Positions 1 through 5,565 of a DNA stretch of 5,601 nucleotides are shown one piece after another. A program made the position numbers and the translations under genes. This stretch comes from Deinococcales bacterium (GTDB taxonomy: Bacteria; Deinococcota; Deinococci; Deinococcales; Deinococcaceae). The stretch is taken from positions 1 through 5,601 of the forward strand of contig JACMOA010000171.1 of the NCBI GenBank assembly GCA_014378225.1, in the 5' to 3' direction. The notes beneath the pieces were generated by a model. The model was not told the origin of the DNA and did not search any database. It was given only the letters and a program-made list of their open reading frames with translations. Each line of letters begins with the position of its first letter. The first letter of the stretch is position 1.

Positions 1-1060
1 CCAAGAAAGCCAAGGGTTCGCGCACTTCGGCCCGGGCCTGGGCACTCTTCAGCGAGGGCAAGGCGCTGATGGCTTTGAGCGAACTAAGCTGTCCCTCTTT
101 GCTGAGGGTCATGTACTTGATGAAGTCCCAGGCGGCGTCCTTTTGCTTAGACTCTTTGGGAATGGCGTAGTAAGAACCGCCCCAGGAAGCAAAGGACTTG
201 TCAGGCAGGTCTGCACTGCGCCACATACCTTTGGTGGTGGGCACCATACCGCGCATAGTGCCTTCAAACCAGGCTCCGAAGAATTGAACCGCTAGGGTTC
301 CTTTGTTCAAACCGTCCGTCCACTCGGGAGACCAGTTACCGATTTTGGCGTCCAGTTTGGCCTCACGGATTTGCTTGGCTATCTCAAAGGCTTTGACAAA
401 ACGAGGGGAGTCCACCACAGTTTTCCCACTCTTGTCAAAGAACAGGTATTCGCCGTTAGGCACGTTAGCTTTCCAGTACAACTCGGCCACTTGACCTGCG
501 TCACCAATCAGGGAAACCTTGGGGTCTTTGGCTTTCATCTTTTTACCTGCCGCAATAAAGCTGTCCCAAGACTTGTTCAGGTCGGTTACTTTAACGCCCA
601 AACGGTCCAGAACGTCTTTGCGGTAGAACATGGTGCCGGAGGCCACATCGGTGGGCATGGAGTAGTTTTTACCGTCGGTAGAAGTAGCCTGGGTCCAGGC
701 GTAGGCGGTAATCAGATTCTTGTATTGTTTGACGTTGTAGGGAGCCTCATCCAGATTGACCAGACCGCCACCTTCCATGAAGCGGCCCACATAGCCTACT
801 TCTATGCAGGCCACGTCTCCCGCGCCCGAACCAGTGGCCAGCGCGGTTTGCAGCGCGGTGTGGTGGTCGCCGTAAGCCAGGACGTTGAGCTTGATGGTCA
901 CTTCGGGGTGCAGTTTCTTGTAGGCAGGAATTGCTGCGGTTACGGCCTCATCCAGGTTGGAAAAGCAGTTGATGGTGAGCGTCTTAGCGGCCTGGGCCGA
1001 AGCGGTAGGGGCGATGACCAGAGCAAGCAGGGCGAGGGTGAACAGGTTGCGCTTTTGCAT
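1..1060 (-). CDS. ABC sugar transporter substrate-binding protein (partial, C-terminus cut by window edge)
   Basis: This is the 5' part of an extracellular solute-binding protein family 1 (CUT1-type) lipid-free periplasmic binding protein. 353 codons are open from the ATG at 1060 to the left edge with no stop. Family members are usually about 410-430 residues, so roughly 60-80 C-terminal residues are missing. The N-terminus MQKRNLFTLALLALVIAPTASA is a clear Sec signal peptide with cleavage likely after ASA (residue 22); no lipobox cysteine is present. The mature part has the family pattern: IPAYKKLHPEVTI, ALATGSGAGDVACIE, YSMPTDVASGTMFYRKDVLDRLG and later GSYYAIPKESKQKDAAWDFIKYM. The start is fixed by AAGGAG at 1068-1073, 7 nt upstream. 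Next to two xylan-degrading enzymes, the likely ligand is a xylo-oligosaccharide, but the specificity is inferred from context only. Permease genes would be expected just left of the window. The gene contains no CTCGAG, unlike its neighbours. Confidence 0.9.
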   Translation of the reverse strand, partial: MQKRNLFTLALLALVIAPTASAQAAKTLTINCFSNLDEAVTAAIPAYKKLHPEVTIKLNVLAYGDHHTALQTALATGSGAGDVACIEVGYVGRFMEGGGLVNLDEAPYNVKQYKNLITAYAWTQATSTDGKNYSMPTDVASGTMFYRKDVLDRLGVKVTDLNKSWDSFIAAGKKMKAKDPKVSLIGDAGQVAELYWKANVPNGEYLFFDKSGKTVVDSPRFVKAFEIAKQIREAKLDAKIGNWSPEWTDGLNKGTLAVQFFGAWFEGTMRGMVPTTKGMWRSADLPDKSFASWGGSYYAIPKESKQKDAAWDFIKYMTLSKEGQLSSLKAISALPSLKSAQARAEVREPLAFL

Positions 1061-1067
1061 GATGTTT

Positions 1068-1073
1068 CTCCTT
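1068..1073 (-). promoter_or_regulatory. Ribosome binding site of the binding-protein gene
   Basis: AAGGAG on the minus strand, 7 nt before the ATG at 1060. It is a near-perfect Shine-Dalgarno sequence and decides this start. Confidence 0.8.
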
Positions 1074-1087
1074 GGAGAGTGAATGGG

Positions 1088-1120
1088 GATTGTACGGGTT
1101 GGGCAAGGCTGAATGTACGG
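1088..1120 (-). repeat. Two direct copies of CCGTACAWTC, 23 bp apart
   Basis: On the minus strand CCGTACATTC (1111-1120) and CCGTACAATC (1088-1097) match at 9 of 10 bases, with a 23-bp period (about two helical turns). The proximal copy contains the candidate -10 box. Position and phasing suit a tandem regulator site, but no known regulator is recognised. Confidence 0.35.
1089..1094 (-). promoter_or_regulatory. Possible -10 box of the binding-protein gene
   Basis: TACAAT (5 of 6 to TATAAT) on the minus strand, 29 bp before the start codon. No good -35 lies 16-18 bp upstream, so this would be a weak or activator-dependent promoter. The hexamer sits inside one copy of a 10-bp direct repeat (see next entry). 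Transcription may instead read through from the GH43 gene. Confidence 0.3.
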
Positions 1121-1133
1121 CTTTTGCAGATTG

Positions 1134-1168
1134 GCTCGAGCACTTGAACACACCGACTTCGCTCGAGC
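1134..1168. repeat. Pair of GCTCGAGC palindromes between the GH43 and binding-protein genes
   Basis: Identical octamers at 1134-1141 and 1161-1168 are separated by 19 bp. Each is self-complementary, and the two could also pair with each other as an 8-bp stem. No T-run follows on either strand, so this is not a standard intrinsic terminator. They are two of the nine octamer copies in the window. Confidence 0.6.
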
Positions 1169-1201
1169 GGCGGGCTTAGAAAACGCTAGGGACGCATGGT
1201 C

Positions 1202-2857
1202 TTATTCCCTCACCCCCTCGAGATATTCAAAGAAATCGAAGTCGGCGTGGTGGCGGGTTCCTGCCAGGTCCTGAGCGCAAAGCGCGATGAAGGTTCCGGT
1301 AAAAGCCAATCCCCCGCAGTAGTCGTCGGAGAGTTTATAAGACTCGAATTTTGGCTCGAGCCAGCTCCAATTTTCACCGTCTGGGGAATAGCCGAATCGG
1401 TAGGTGTGACGTTGAAACTGAACCTTGAGATAGACTTTCTGCCAACCTTCAATGGTGATTTCTCGCTCGAGCGGCTCGGTGTAAACTCCAGCATCGGAAC
1501 AGAGAATATTGAGGGTCTTGCCCAAAACCTCGTCGCGGCTGACCCGCAAATAGGTCCAGTGGTGGGTGTCGTAGAAGGCCATCAGTCCGGCCATTTGCTG
1601 AAAGTGCTGCGGTTCAAACTCGAGACAGGTGGTCGCCTCGGCCTCGAACGCTTGCAGGCGGCGGGCCACCAGGCTCTGGCGGTGCTTGGAAAGTGGAGAT
1701 TCACGCCCCATCAGGCGCAAAAATCCGGGACGCTGCTCGAGCGATAGCCAGCTCGAGTCCACGGGAACACGTAGGCTTTGCCACTCAAGGGCAAGCTCAG
1801 GGGCGTCAAAATCATCTCGAGGGTTGGGTGTGGGCCAGGGATGTGCGGGAAGTTGGGGTGCGACCACTTTGCTCAGCGGAGTATTTCCGCCGCCTGCAAG
1901 GGTAGGCCAGCCGCCCTCGGGCCAATCCAGGCGCTGTATTCCCGTTTCGCGGCCCAGGTTACAGAATCCGTGGTCCATTACTCCCGGAATCAGCGGCCTG
2001 CCGCACAGGTGAACCAGATACCATTCGTTCGTTTGGGTTTCTACCAAACTACCATGTCCCGACTTTTGTAGCAACACTTCAGGATGTCCCAAACTGCTCA
2101 GCAATGGATTTTGGGGATGTATTTCGTAAAGTCCCAACACATCCCTCGAGCGGGCCAGACTAGCCGCGTGCTGGTAGGACGTTCCACCCTCAGCAGTGAG
2201 CAGGTAGTACCAGCCATCTTTTTGGTACAGGTGCGCTCCCTCCACTACACCCAGTTCAGTTCCAGTAAAGATAGTGTGGACGGGTCCTTTGAGCGCTAAG
2301 GTACTGGAGTCCAACTCCTGAAGCACGATGCCCGCAAAAGAATTGTGCTTGGCGCGGTGGTCCCACAGCATATTGACCAGGTATTTGCGCCCGTCCATAT
2401 CGTGAAACAGCGAGGGGTCAAAACCGCTCGAATGGAGGTAAATCGGTTCAGACCACGGACCCTCAATGCTGGGGGCTGTGACCAGATAGTTGTGGGTGTC
2501 TTTGAAGGTCTCCCCCACTCCCCAACCCTTTACATCGGTATAAATCAGATAAAACTGGGTTCCATCGTGACTCAGGCAGGGTGCCCAGATACCCCCAGAA
2601 TTCCCGTTGCCCCGCATATCGAGTTGAGAAAGGCGGTCCAGTGGACGGGTGAGGAGCCGCCAGTTGACCAAGTCTCTCGAGTGGTGGATTTGCACACCGG
2701 GAAACCACTCGAAGGTAGAAGTGGCTATGTAGTAATCCTCGCCAACGCGCAGAATACTGGGGTCAGGGTTAAATCCCGCTAGGATGGGATTTTCTATCAG
2801 GGTGACCCCGGATTTGACAACCTGAACATCTTGAAACGTGGAAGAATATACAGTCAC
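1202..2857 (-). CDS. GH43 (subfamily 11-like) beta-xylosidase
   Basis: Intracellular glycoside hydrolase, 551 residues, expected to release xylose (possibly also arabinose) from the ends of xylo-oligosaccharides. The N-terminal five-bladed propeller carries the GH43 triad: general base D32 in FNPDPS, the pKa-modulating aspartate D147 in GFDPSLF, and general acid E206 in VVEGAHLY. The 115- and 59-residue spacings fit the Geobacillus XynB3 type. The motif ATSTFEWFPGVQIHHSRDLVNW (about 45-66) is typical of this group. From about residue 348 there is a C-terminal beta-sandwich with the FTGTFIALCAQDLAG motif (about 519-532) found in subfamily 11. No signal peptide is seen, so it acts in the cytoplasm. 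The GTG at 2857 is preferred because CAGGAG (2863-2868) lies 5 nt before it; a TTG at 2902 has no ribosome site and sits within a hairpin. The N-terminus is still about 20 residues longer than most relatives, which begin close to the NPIL motif. Substrate preference cannot be fixed from sequence. Confidence 0.93.
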   Translation of the reverse strand: MTVYSSTFQDVQVVKSGVTLIENPILAGFNPDPSILRVGEDYYIATSTFEWFPGVQIHHSRDLVNWRLLTRPLDRLSQLDMRGNGNSGGIWAPCLSHDGTQFYLIYTDVKGWGVGETFKDTHNYLVTAPSIEGPWSEPIYLHSSGFDPSLFHDMDGRKYLVNMLWDHRAKHNSFAGIVLQELDSSTLALKGPVHTIFTGTELGVVEGAHLYQKDGWYYLLTAEGGTSYQHAASLARSRDVLGLYEIHPQNPLLSSLGHPEVLLQKSGHGSLVETQTNEWYLVHLCGRPLIPGVMDHGFCNLGRETGIQRLDWPEGGWPTLAGGGNTPLSKVVAPQLPAHPWPTPNPRDDFDAPELALEWQSLRVPVDSSWLSLEQRPGFLRLMGRESPLSKHRQSLVARRLQAFEAEATTCLEFEPQHFQQMAGLMAFYDTHHWTYLRVSRDEVLGKTLNILCSDAGVYTEPLEREITIEGWQKVYLKVQFQRHTYRFGYSPDGENWSWLEPKFESYKLSDDYCGGLAFTGTFIALCAQDLAGTRHHADFDFFEYLEGVRE

Positions 2858-2862
2858 TTGTG

Positions 2863-2868
2863 CTCCTG
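2863..2868 (-). promoter_or_regulatory. Ribosome binding site setting the GH43 GTG start
   Basis: CAGGAG on the minus strand, 5 nt before the GTG at 2857. No comparable site precedes the in-frame TTG at 2902. Confidence 0.7.
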
Positions 2869-2876
2869 TTGAAACT

Positions 2877-2905
2877 AAAAACGCTTGATTCTGCAAGTTC
2901 AAACG
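2877..2905 (-). terminator. Hairpin plus T-run between GH10 and GH43 (weak terminator or attenuator)
   Basis: On the minus strand CGTTTGA (2899-2905) pairs with TCAAGCG (2882-2888), including one G-U pair, around a 10-nt loop. TTTTT (2877-2881) follows directly. The 7-bp stem is modest in G+C, so termination would be partial. It ends about 9 nt before the GH43 ribosome site. It could lower GH43 expression relative to the xylanase, or protect the 3' end of a processed xylanase mRNA. Confidence 0.4.
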
Positions 2906-2921
2906 GCTCGAGCGAATAAAC

Positions 2922-3998
2922 CTACTTGGGTGTTTTAATCAAGACGTCGCGTAAAGCAAAGTAAGCAGGCTTCGGCTTGTAATCGTCGTCAAACAGCAGG
3001 GGATAGGCCGTGGAGCGCCACGAATACAAGTCTGTGAATCCCCACATCACGAAGGCAGAACACTTGACCGCTAGGCAAGCCGTCATCAGGTCAGCGTAAA
3101 CTTTAGCTTGACGCTCGAGCTTTTCCGCTTTGGGAGCGTCGCCCCTGAAAATCACGTCCACTTCGGTGAGCTGCACGTCCAGGCCCAGCTTTTTAAAACG
3201 CTCGAGGTTTTCGCGCATTCTCGAACCCTCTACCGAGAAGTTGATGTCTACATGGGCCTGAAAGCCCACCCCATGAATTGGAACCCCTTTGGCCAGTAAA
3301 CCCTTGACCAATTCATAAACTGCATCACTTTTTCCGTTGATACCGTCGGTGTTGTAATCGTTGTAGAAGAGTTTCGCGTCTGGGTCGGCTTCGTGCGCCC
3401 AACGAAAAGCCATCTCGATGAACTCTGGACCAATCACTTTGGTGAACACAGTTTCGCGCATGGGGGAACCGGGAAGGTCCGAAACTGCTTCGTTGACCAC
3501 ATCCCAGATGGGAATTCGGCCTTTGAACTGCTTAACCACCGTTTGAACGTGGTCCTTGAGTTCAGCCATCATCTCCGCTCTATCGGTGATAGCGCCCATG
3601 TAGCGAGGCAATTGCTCATGCCAGACCAGAGTGTGACCGCGCATTTTCTGTTTGTTTTTGGCGGCAAAGTTCATCATAAACTCAGCCAGAGTGAAGTTAA
3701 ACTGTCCAGAGGCGTTGTTGAGTGGCACCCACTTCATGGCGTTCTCGGTGACAATCACGTTGTATTCGCGGGCCACCCCGTTGGCCAGGTCTGGTTCATC
3801 CGGGTCCAGAACCCCCGCCGCAACAGCTCCTCCTATGAGCAACCCTCGAGCGTCTGCAAGCTCTCGCAAGGTCATTTCCCCCTTGGGCAAAGGTGGAACT
3901 GCTTGAGCGCTCGAGGTCGTCAAACCTAAAGTCCAGGAGATAATCAAAACCGCACTAAAAGTCAGCTTTTTTACATTTAACCGGGAGACATGCGGCAT
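2922..3998 (-). CDS. Secreted GH10 endo-1,4-beta-xylanase
   Basis: Endo-acting glycoside hydrolase of family 10, 358 residues, which cuts the xylan backbone by a retaining mechanism outside the cytoplasmic membrane. Residues 1-33 form a Sec signal peptide (basic N-terminus, hydrophobic VLIISWTLGL, cleavage likely after AQA). One TIM-barrel catalytic domain follows, with no carbohydrate-binding module. Visible GH10 landmarks are RGHTLVWHEQLP (about 120-131), acid/base E170 in WDVVNEA, nucleophile E279 in LTEVDV, a cysteine pair C308/C313 matching the usual GH10 disulfide site, and WGFTDLYSWR near the C-terminus. The 109-residue spacing between the two glutamates is normal. The ATG at 3998 is chosen because AAGGAG (4007-4012) lies 8 nt before it; upstream in-frame ATG and TTG codons overlap or precede that site. 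It follows lacI by 97 bp and has its own likely repressed promoter. GH43 starts 64 bp downstream. Confidence 0.96.
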   Translation of the reverse strand: MPHVSRLNVKKLTFSAVLIISWTLGLTTSSAQAVPPLPKGEMTLRELADARGLLIGGAVAAGVLDPDEPDLANGVAREYNVIVTENAMKWVPLNNASGQFNFTLAEFMMNFAAKNKQKMRGHTLVWHEQLPRYMGAITDRAEMMAELKDHVQTVVKQFKGRIPIWDVVNEAVSDLPGSPMRETVFTKVIGPEFIEMAFRWAHEADPDAKLFYNDYNTDGINGKSDAVYELVKGLLAKGVPIHGVGFQAHVDINFSVEGSRMRENLERFKKLGLDVQLTEVDVIFRGDAPKAEKLERQAKVYADLMTACLAVKCSAFVMWGFTDLYSWRSTAYPLLFDDDYKPKPAYFALRDVLIKTPK

Positions 3999-4006
3999 TA
4001 TAGACA

Positions 4007-4012
4007 CTCCTT
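4007..4012 (-). promoter_or_regulatory. Ribosome binding site setting the GH10 start
   Basis: AAGGAG on the minus strand, 8 nt before the ATG at 3998. It rules out the ATG at 4016 and the TTG at 4019. Confidence 0.8.
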
Positions 4013-4037
4013 GCATCAAACTTTAACTGTCTAGCAC

Positions 4038-4065
4038 ATTAAACAAACGATTGTTCCATTGACAA
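4038..4065 (-). promoter_or_regulatory. Likely promoter of the GH10 xylanase gene
   Basis: On the minus strand -35 TTGTCA (4060-4065) and -10 TTTAAT (4038-4043), each 5 of 6 to the sigma-70 consensus, are separated by 16 bp. The predicted transcript starts near 4031, giving a leader of about 32 nt that contains the AAGGAG site. Read from motifs only. Confidence 0.55.
4042..4055. promoter_or_regulatory. Candidate LacI-family operator in the GH10 promoter spacer
   Basis: AACAAACGATTGTT is an imperfect 14-bp palindrome (6 of 7 positions symmetric) centred on CG, the usual centre of LacI-family operators. It fills the spacer between the -35 and -10 and overlaps the -10, so a bound repressor would block polymerase. 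The adjacent lacI gene is the obvious candidate binder. Confidence 0.5.
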
Positions 4066-4095
4066 GAAGGTTCCGTGCTCGAGCAGGTCAACATG

Positions 4096-5085
4096 TCAGC
4101 GGGCCATTGCCGTGGATTCGCGCACGACGAGAGTCGGGGAAAAGGTGTGTTCTGGTGGACTTTTACCCTCGAGCAGGTTGAGAGCGAGGCGTGCAGCACA
4201 TTGACCCATCTCGAGCATGGGCTGACGCACAGTCGTCAAAGGCGGAATTGCGTACAGCACATGCTTAAGGTCGTCGAACCCAATCAAAGAAATATCGTCG
4301 GGAACCCGAATGCCCCGGCGGTACAGCGCCAAACGAGCGCCACAAGCCATCTGGTCGTTGGCCGCAAAAAGAGCGGTGAATCTAACTCCCTGGCTAAGCA
4401 AAGCGTCCACCGCCATGAGTCCCGATTGCTCACCGAAATCTCCTGCCACCACCAATTGGGGGTCAAAGGGAATTCCTGCTGTGCTAAGCGCCGTACAATA
4501 ACCCTGAAAGCGCTCGGCACTGTCTGGATGGTTGTTATTGCCGGTGACAAAAGCGATGCGGCGATGGCCCAATGTGGTGAGGTGGGTCGTGGCATCCAGA
4601 CCCCCCTGCACATTATCCAAAAACACACATTGTGCCTCGAGTCCTGATACACGGCGACCCACCATGACCAGTATGGTTTCTTTAGCCAGTTCTAGCAAAA
4701 GTGCGTCTGGCAGGAAACTACCTACCACAATGAGCGCGTCTACCCGGCGGCTACGCAGCACGTCTAGCGCCCGACGCTCTTCACTCTTACGGCTGTGACC
4801 TCCTGAAAAAATGGGGTCATAACCACTGTCCTCGAAGCCGTATTCGATACCCTGCACGGTTTCGTTGAAAAAAGGGCTGTTCAGTTCCTGGGTAAGCACA
4901 CCCACGGTGCGGGAATGACCGCGCTTGAGACCCTGAGCCAGCACGTTGGGCTGATAGTTGAGCCGCTTAATTTCGACCATCACCCTTTGACGGGTTTCTG
5001 GTGTGACACGGGCAGTACCACTGAGAATTCTCGAGACGGTGCTGGGAGAAACACCTGCCGCTCGAGCGACATCGGTCAGGGTCAT
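4096..5085 (-). CDS. LacI-family transcriptional regulator
   Basis: DNA-binding repressor of 329 residues, the normal family length. Residues 2-21 (TLTDVARAAGVSPSTVSRIL) are the LacI helix-turn-helix. YQPNVLAQGLK (44-54) is the hinge that enters the minor groove. About 60-329 is a periplasmic-binding-protein-like sugar sensor and dimer core. Ligand-pocket landmarks include R192 in AERF, N243-D244 in AANDQ, and GFDD at 269-272. The ligand is unknown; xylose or a xylo-oligosaccharide is inferred from the neighbouring enzymes. The ATG at 5085 fits family alignment exactly, but only a poor ribosome site precedes it. The frame stays open upstream for 52 more codons to an ATG at 5241 that also lacks a site; that extension does not look like LacI. 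An 8-codon reading frame overlaps the start as ATGA. Likely regulates the GH10 promoter and possibly its own. Confidence 0.93.
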   Translation of the reverse strand: MTLTDVARAAGVSPSTVSRILSGTARVTPETRQRVMVEIKRLNYQPNVLAQGLKRGHSRTVGVLTQELNSPFFNETVQGIEYGFEDSGYDPIFSGGHSRKSEERRALDVLRSRRVDALIVVGSFLPDALLLELAKETILVMVGRRVSGLEAQCVFLDNVQGGLDATTHLTTLGHRRIAFVTGNNNHPDSAERFQGYCTALSTAGIPFDPQLVVAGDFGEQSGLMAVDALLSQGVRFTALFAANDQMACGARLALYRRGIRVPDDISLIGFDDLKHVLYAIPPLTTVRQPMLEMGQCAARLALNLLEGKSPPEHTFSPTLVVRESTAMAR

Positions 5086-5108
5086 AGCGTGCTTTGTGCG
5101 TTCAACAT
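5082..5108 (-). other. Eight-codon mini-ORF overlapping the lacI start
   Basis: ATG at 5108 encodes MLNAQSTL and stops at TGA 5082-5084, overlapping the lacI ATG in an ATGA arrangement. GGGAGG (5124-5129) lies 15 nt upstream, which is longer than ideal. If translated, it could couple translation into lacI, whose own ribosome site is weak. Chance occurrence is quite possible. Confidence 0.2.
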
Positions 5109-5274
5109 AACTTTCACACCCCACCTCCCGATTCGATGGCTCCAATTCACCGCACAGCAACTGGCTTTCACTTAGACACACCATCCGGATACATGCCCGA
5201 AAAAAACCGCAAAGCAAACACCACAGAATGTACAGCTCCATAAAGTGGGTGGGTCTACAAGTTGGATTGACCTT

Positions 5275-5303
5275 AAGTTACTCCTTTTGGCAAACGTTGT
5301 CAA
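5275..5303 (-). promoter_or_regulatory. Probable lacI promoter
   Basis: On the minus strand a perfect -35 TTGACA (5298-5303) is followed after 17 bp by TAACTT (5275-5280), which keeps the most conserved -10 positions (T1, A2, T6). Transcription would start near 5268, giving an unusually long leader of about 180 nt before the lacI ATG. Confidence 0.4.
5287..5303. promoter_or_regulatory. Candidate operator in the lacI promoter
   Basis: TTGGCAA and TTGTCAA, each a TTGNCAA palindrome, flank ACG. The stretch overlaps the -35 and spacer. Its CAAACGTTGT core resembles CAAACGATTGTT in the GH10 operator, and both sites are followed on the plus strand by TTGWCAAGAA. This suggests the same protein may bind both, meaning lacI autoregulation. 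Confidence 0.35.
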
Positions 5304-5377
5304 GAACCAAATATTCTGGAGATAGCCCTCGAGTGTGTTGACCCAGCAAGGGGCTTGCCTGAAAGGGTAAGTAGACG

Positions 5378-5430
5378 GTCAAGCCAGTGAATCGGGGGGT
5401 TTCAGTCAAGCGTTGCCAGGGAGTCAAGCC
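5378..5430 (+). repeat. Three direct copies of GTCAAGCS
   Basis: GTCAAGCC (5378-5385), GTCAAGCG (5405-5412) and GTCAAGCC (5423-5430) lie at spacings of 27 and 18 bp in non-coding DNA. Function unknown; they may be chance. Confidence 0.3.
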
Positions 5431-5511
5431 TCGGATGAGATGATTCCAGCGATGTCTTAGACAAAGTGGCACTGTCTTGGACTTCTCTAGGGGTCAAAAG
5501 ATAGGGCACAC

Positions 5512-5565
5512 AAAAAGGTCGGCTCCTGTACGCTGTTTTTGTGACGAAACACCGTAAAAGCCGAC
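5512..5565 (-). terminator. Intrinsic terminator of a gene beyond the right edge
   Basis: On the minus strand GTCGGCT (5559-5565) pairs with AGCCGAC (5518-5524). Inside are a 4-bp (TACG/CGTA) and a 5-bp (TGTTT/AAACA) stem separated by small internal loops, with an 8-nt loop: 16 bp in all. TTTTT (5512-5516) follows one base after the stem. It insulates the xylan locus from whatever precedes it. Confidence 0.55.

Noticed and set aside
371..1147. 258-codon plus-strand open frame opposite the binding-protein gene
   Set aside because: It lies antisense to a clear binding-protein gene with signal peptide and ribosome site; its translation has no recognisable family pattern and no good ribosome site.
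1196..2782. Plus-strand open frames opposite the GH43 gene
   Set aside because: They are antisense shadows of a well-supported glycoside hydrolase gene whose catalytic motifs are intact.
4059..4064. Perfect TTGACA on the plus strand in the lacI-GH10 gap
   Set aside because: No -10 box follows at 15-19 bp and no plus-strand gene lies downstream; the minus-strand reading of the same bases fits the GH10 promoter.
4075..4647. 190-codon plus-strand open frame opposite lacI
   Set aside because: Antisense to an intact LacI gene; no family features in its translation.
5201..5207. Run of seven T on the minus strand in the lacI leader as a terminator
   Set aside because: No stable stem lies directly upstream of the run on that strand.
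1134..5333. CTCGAG copies as spacers or repeats of a CRISPR array or a mobile-element end
   Set aside because: Spacing is irregular, copies lie inside intact coding sequence, and there is no longer shared repeat around them.
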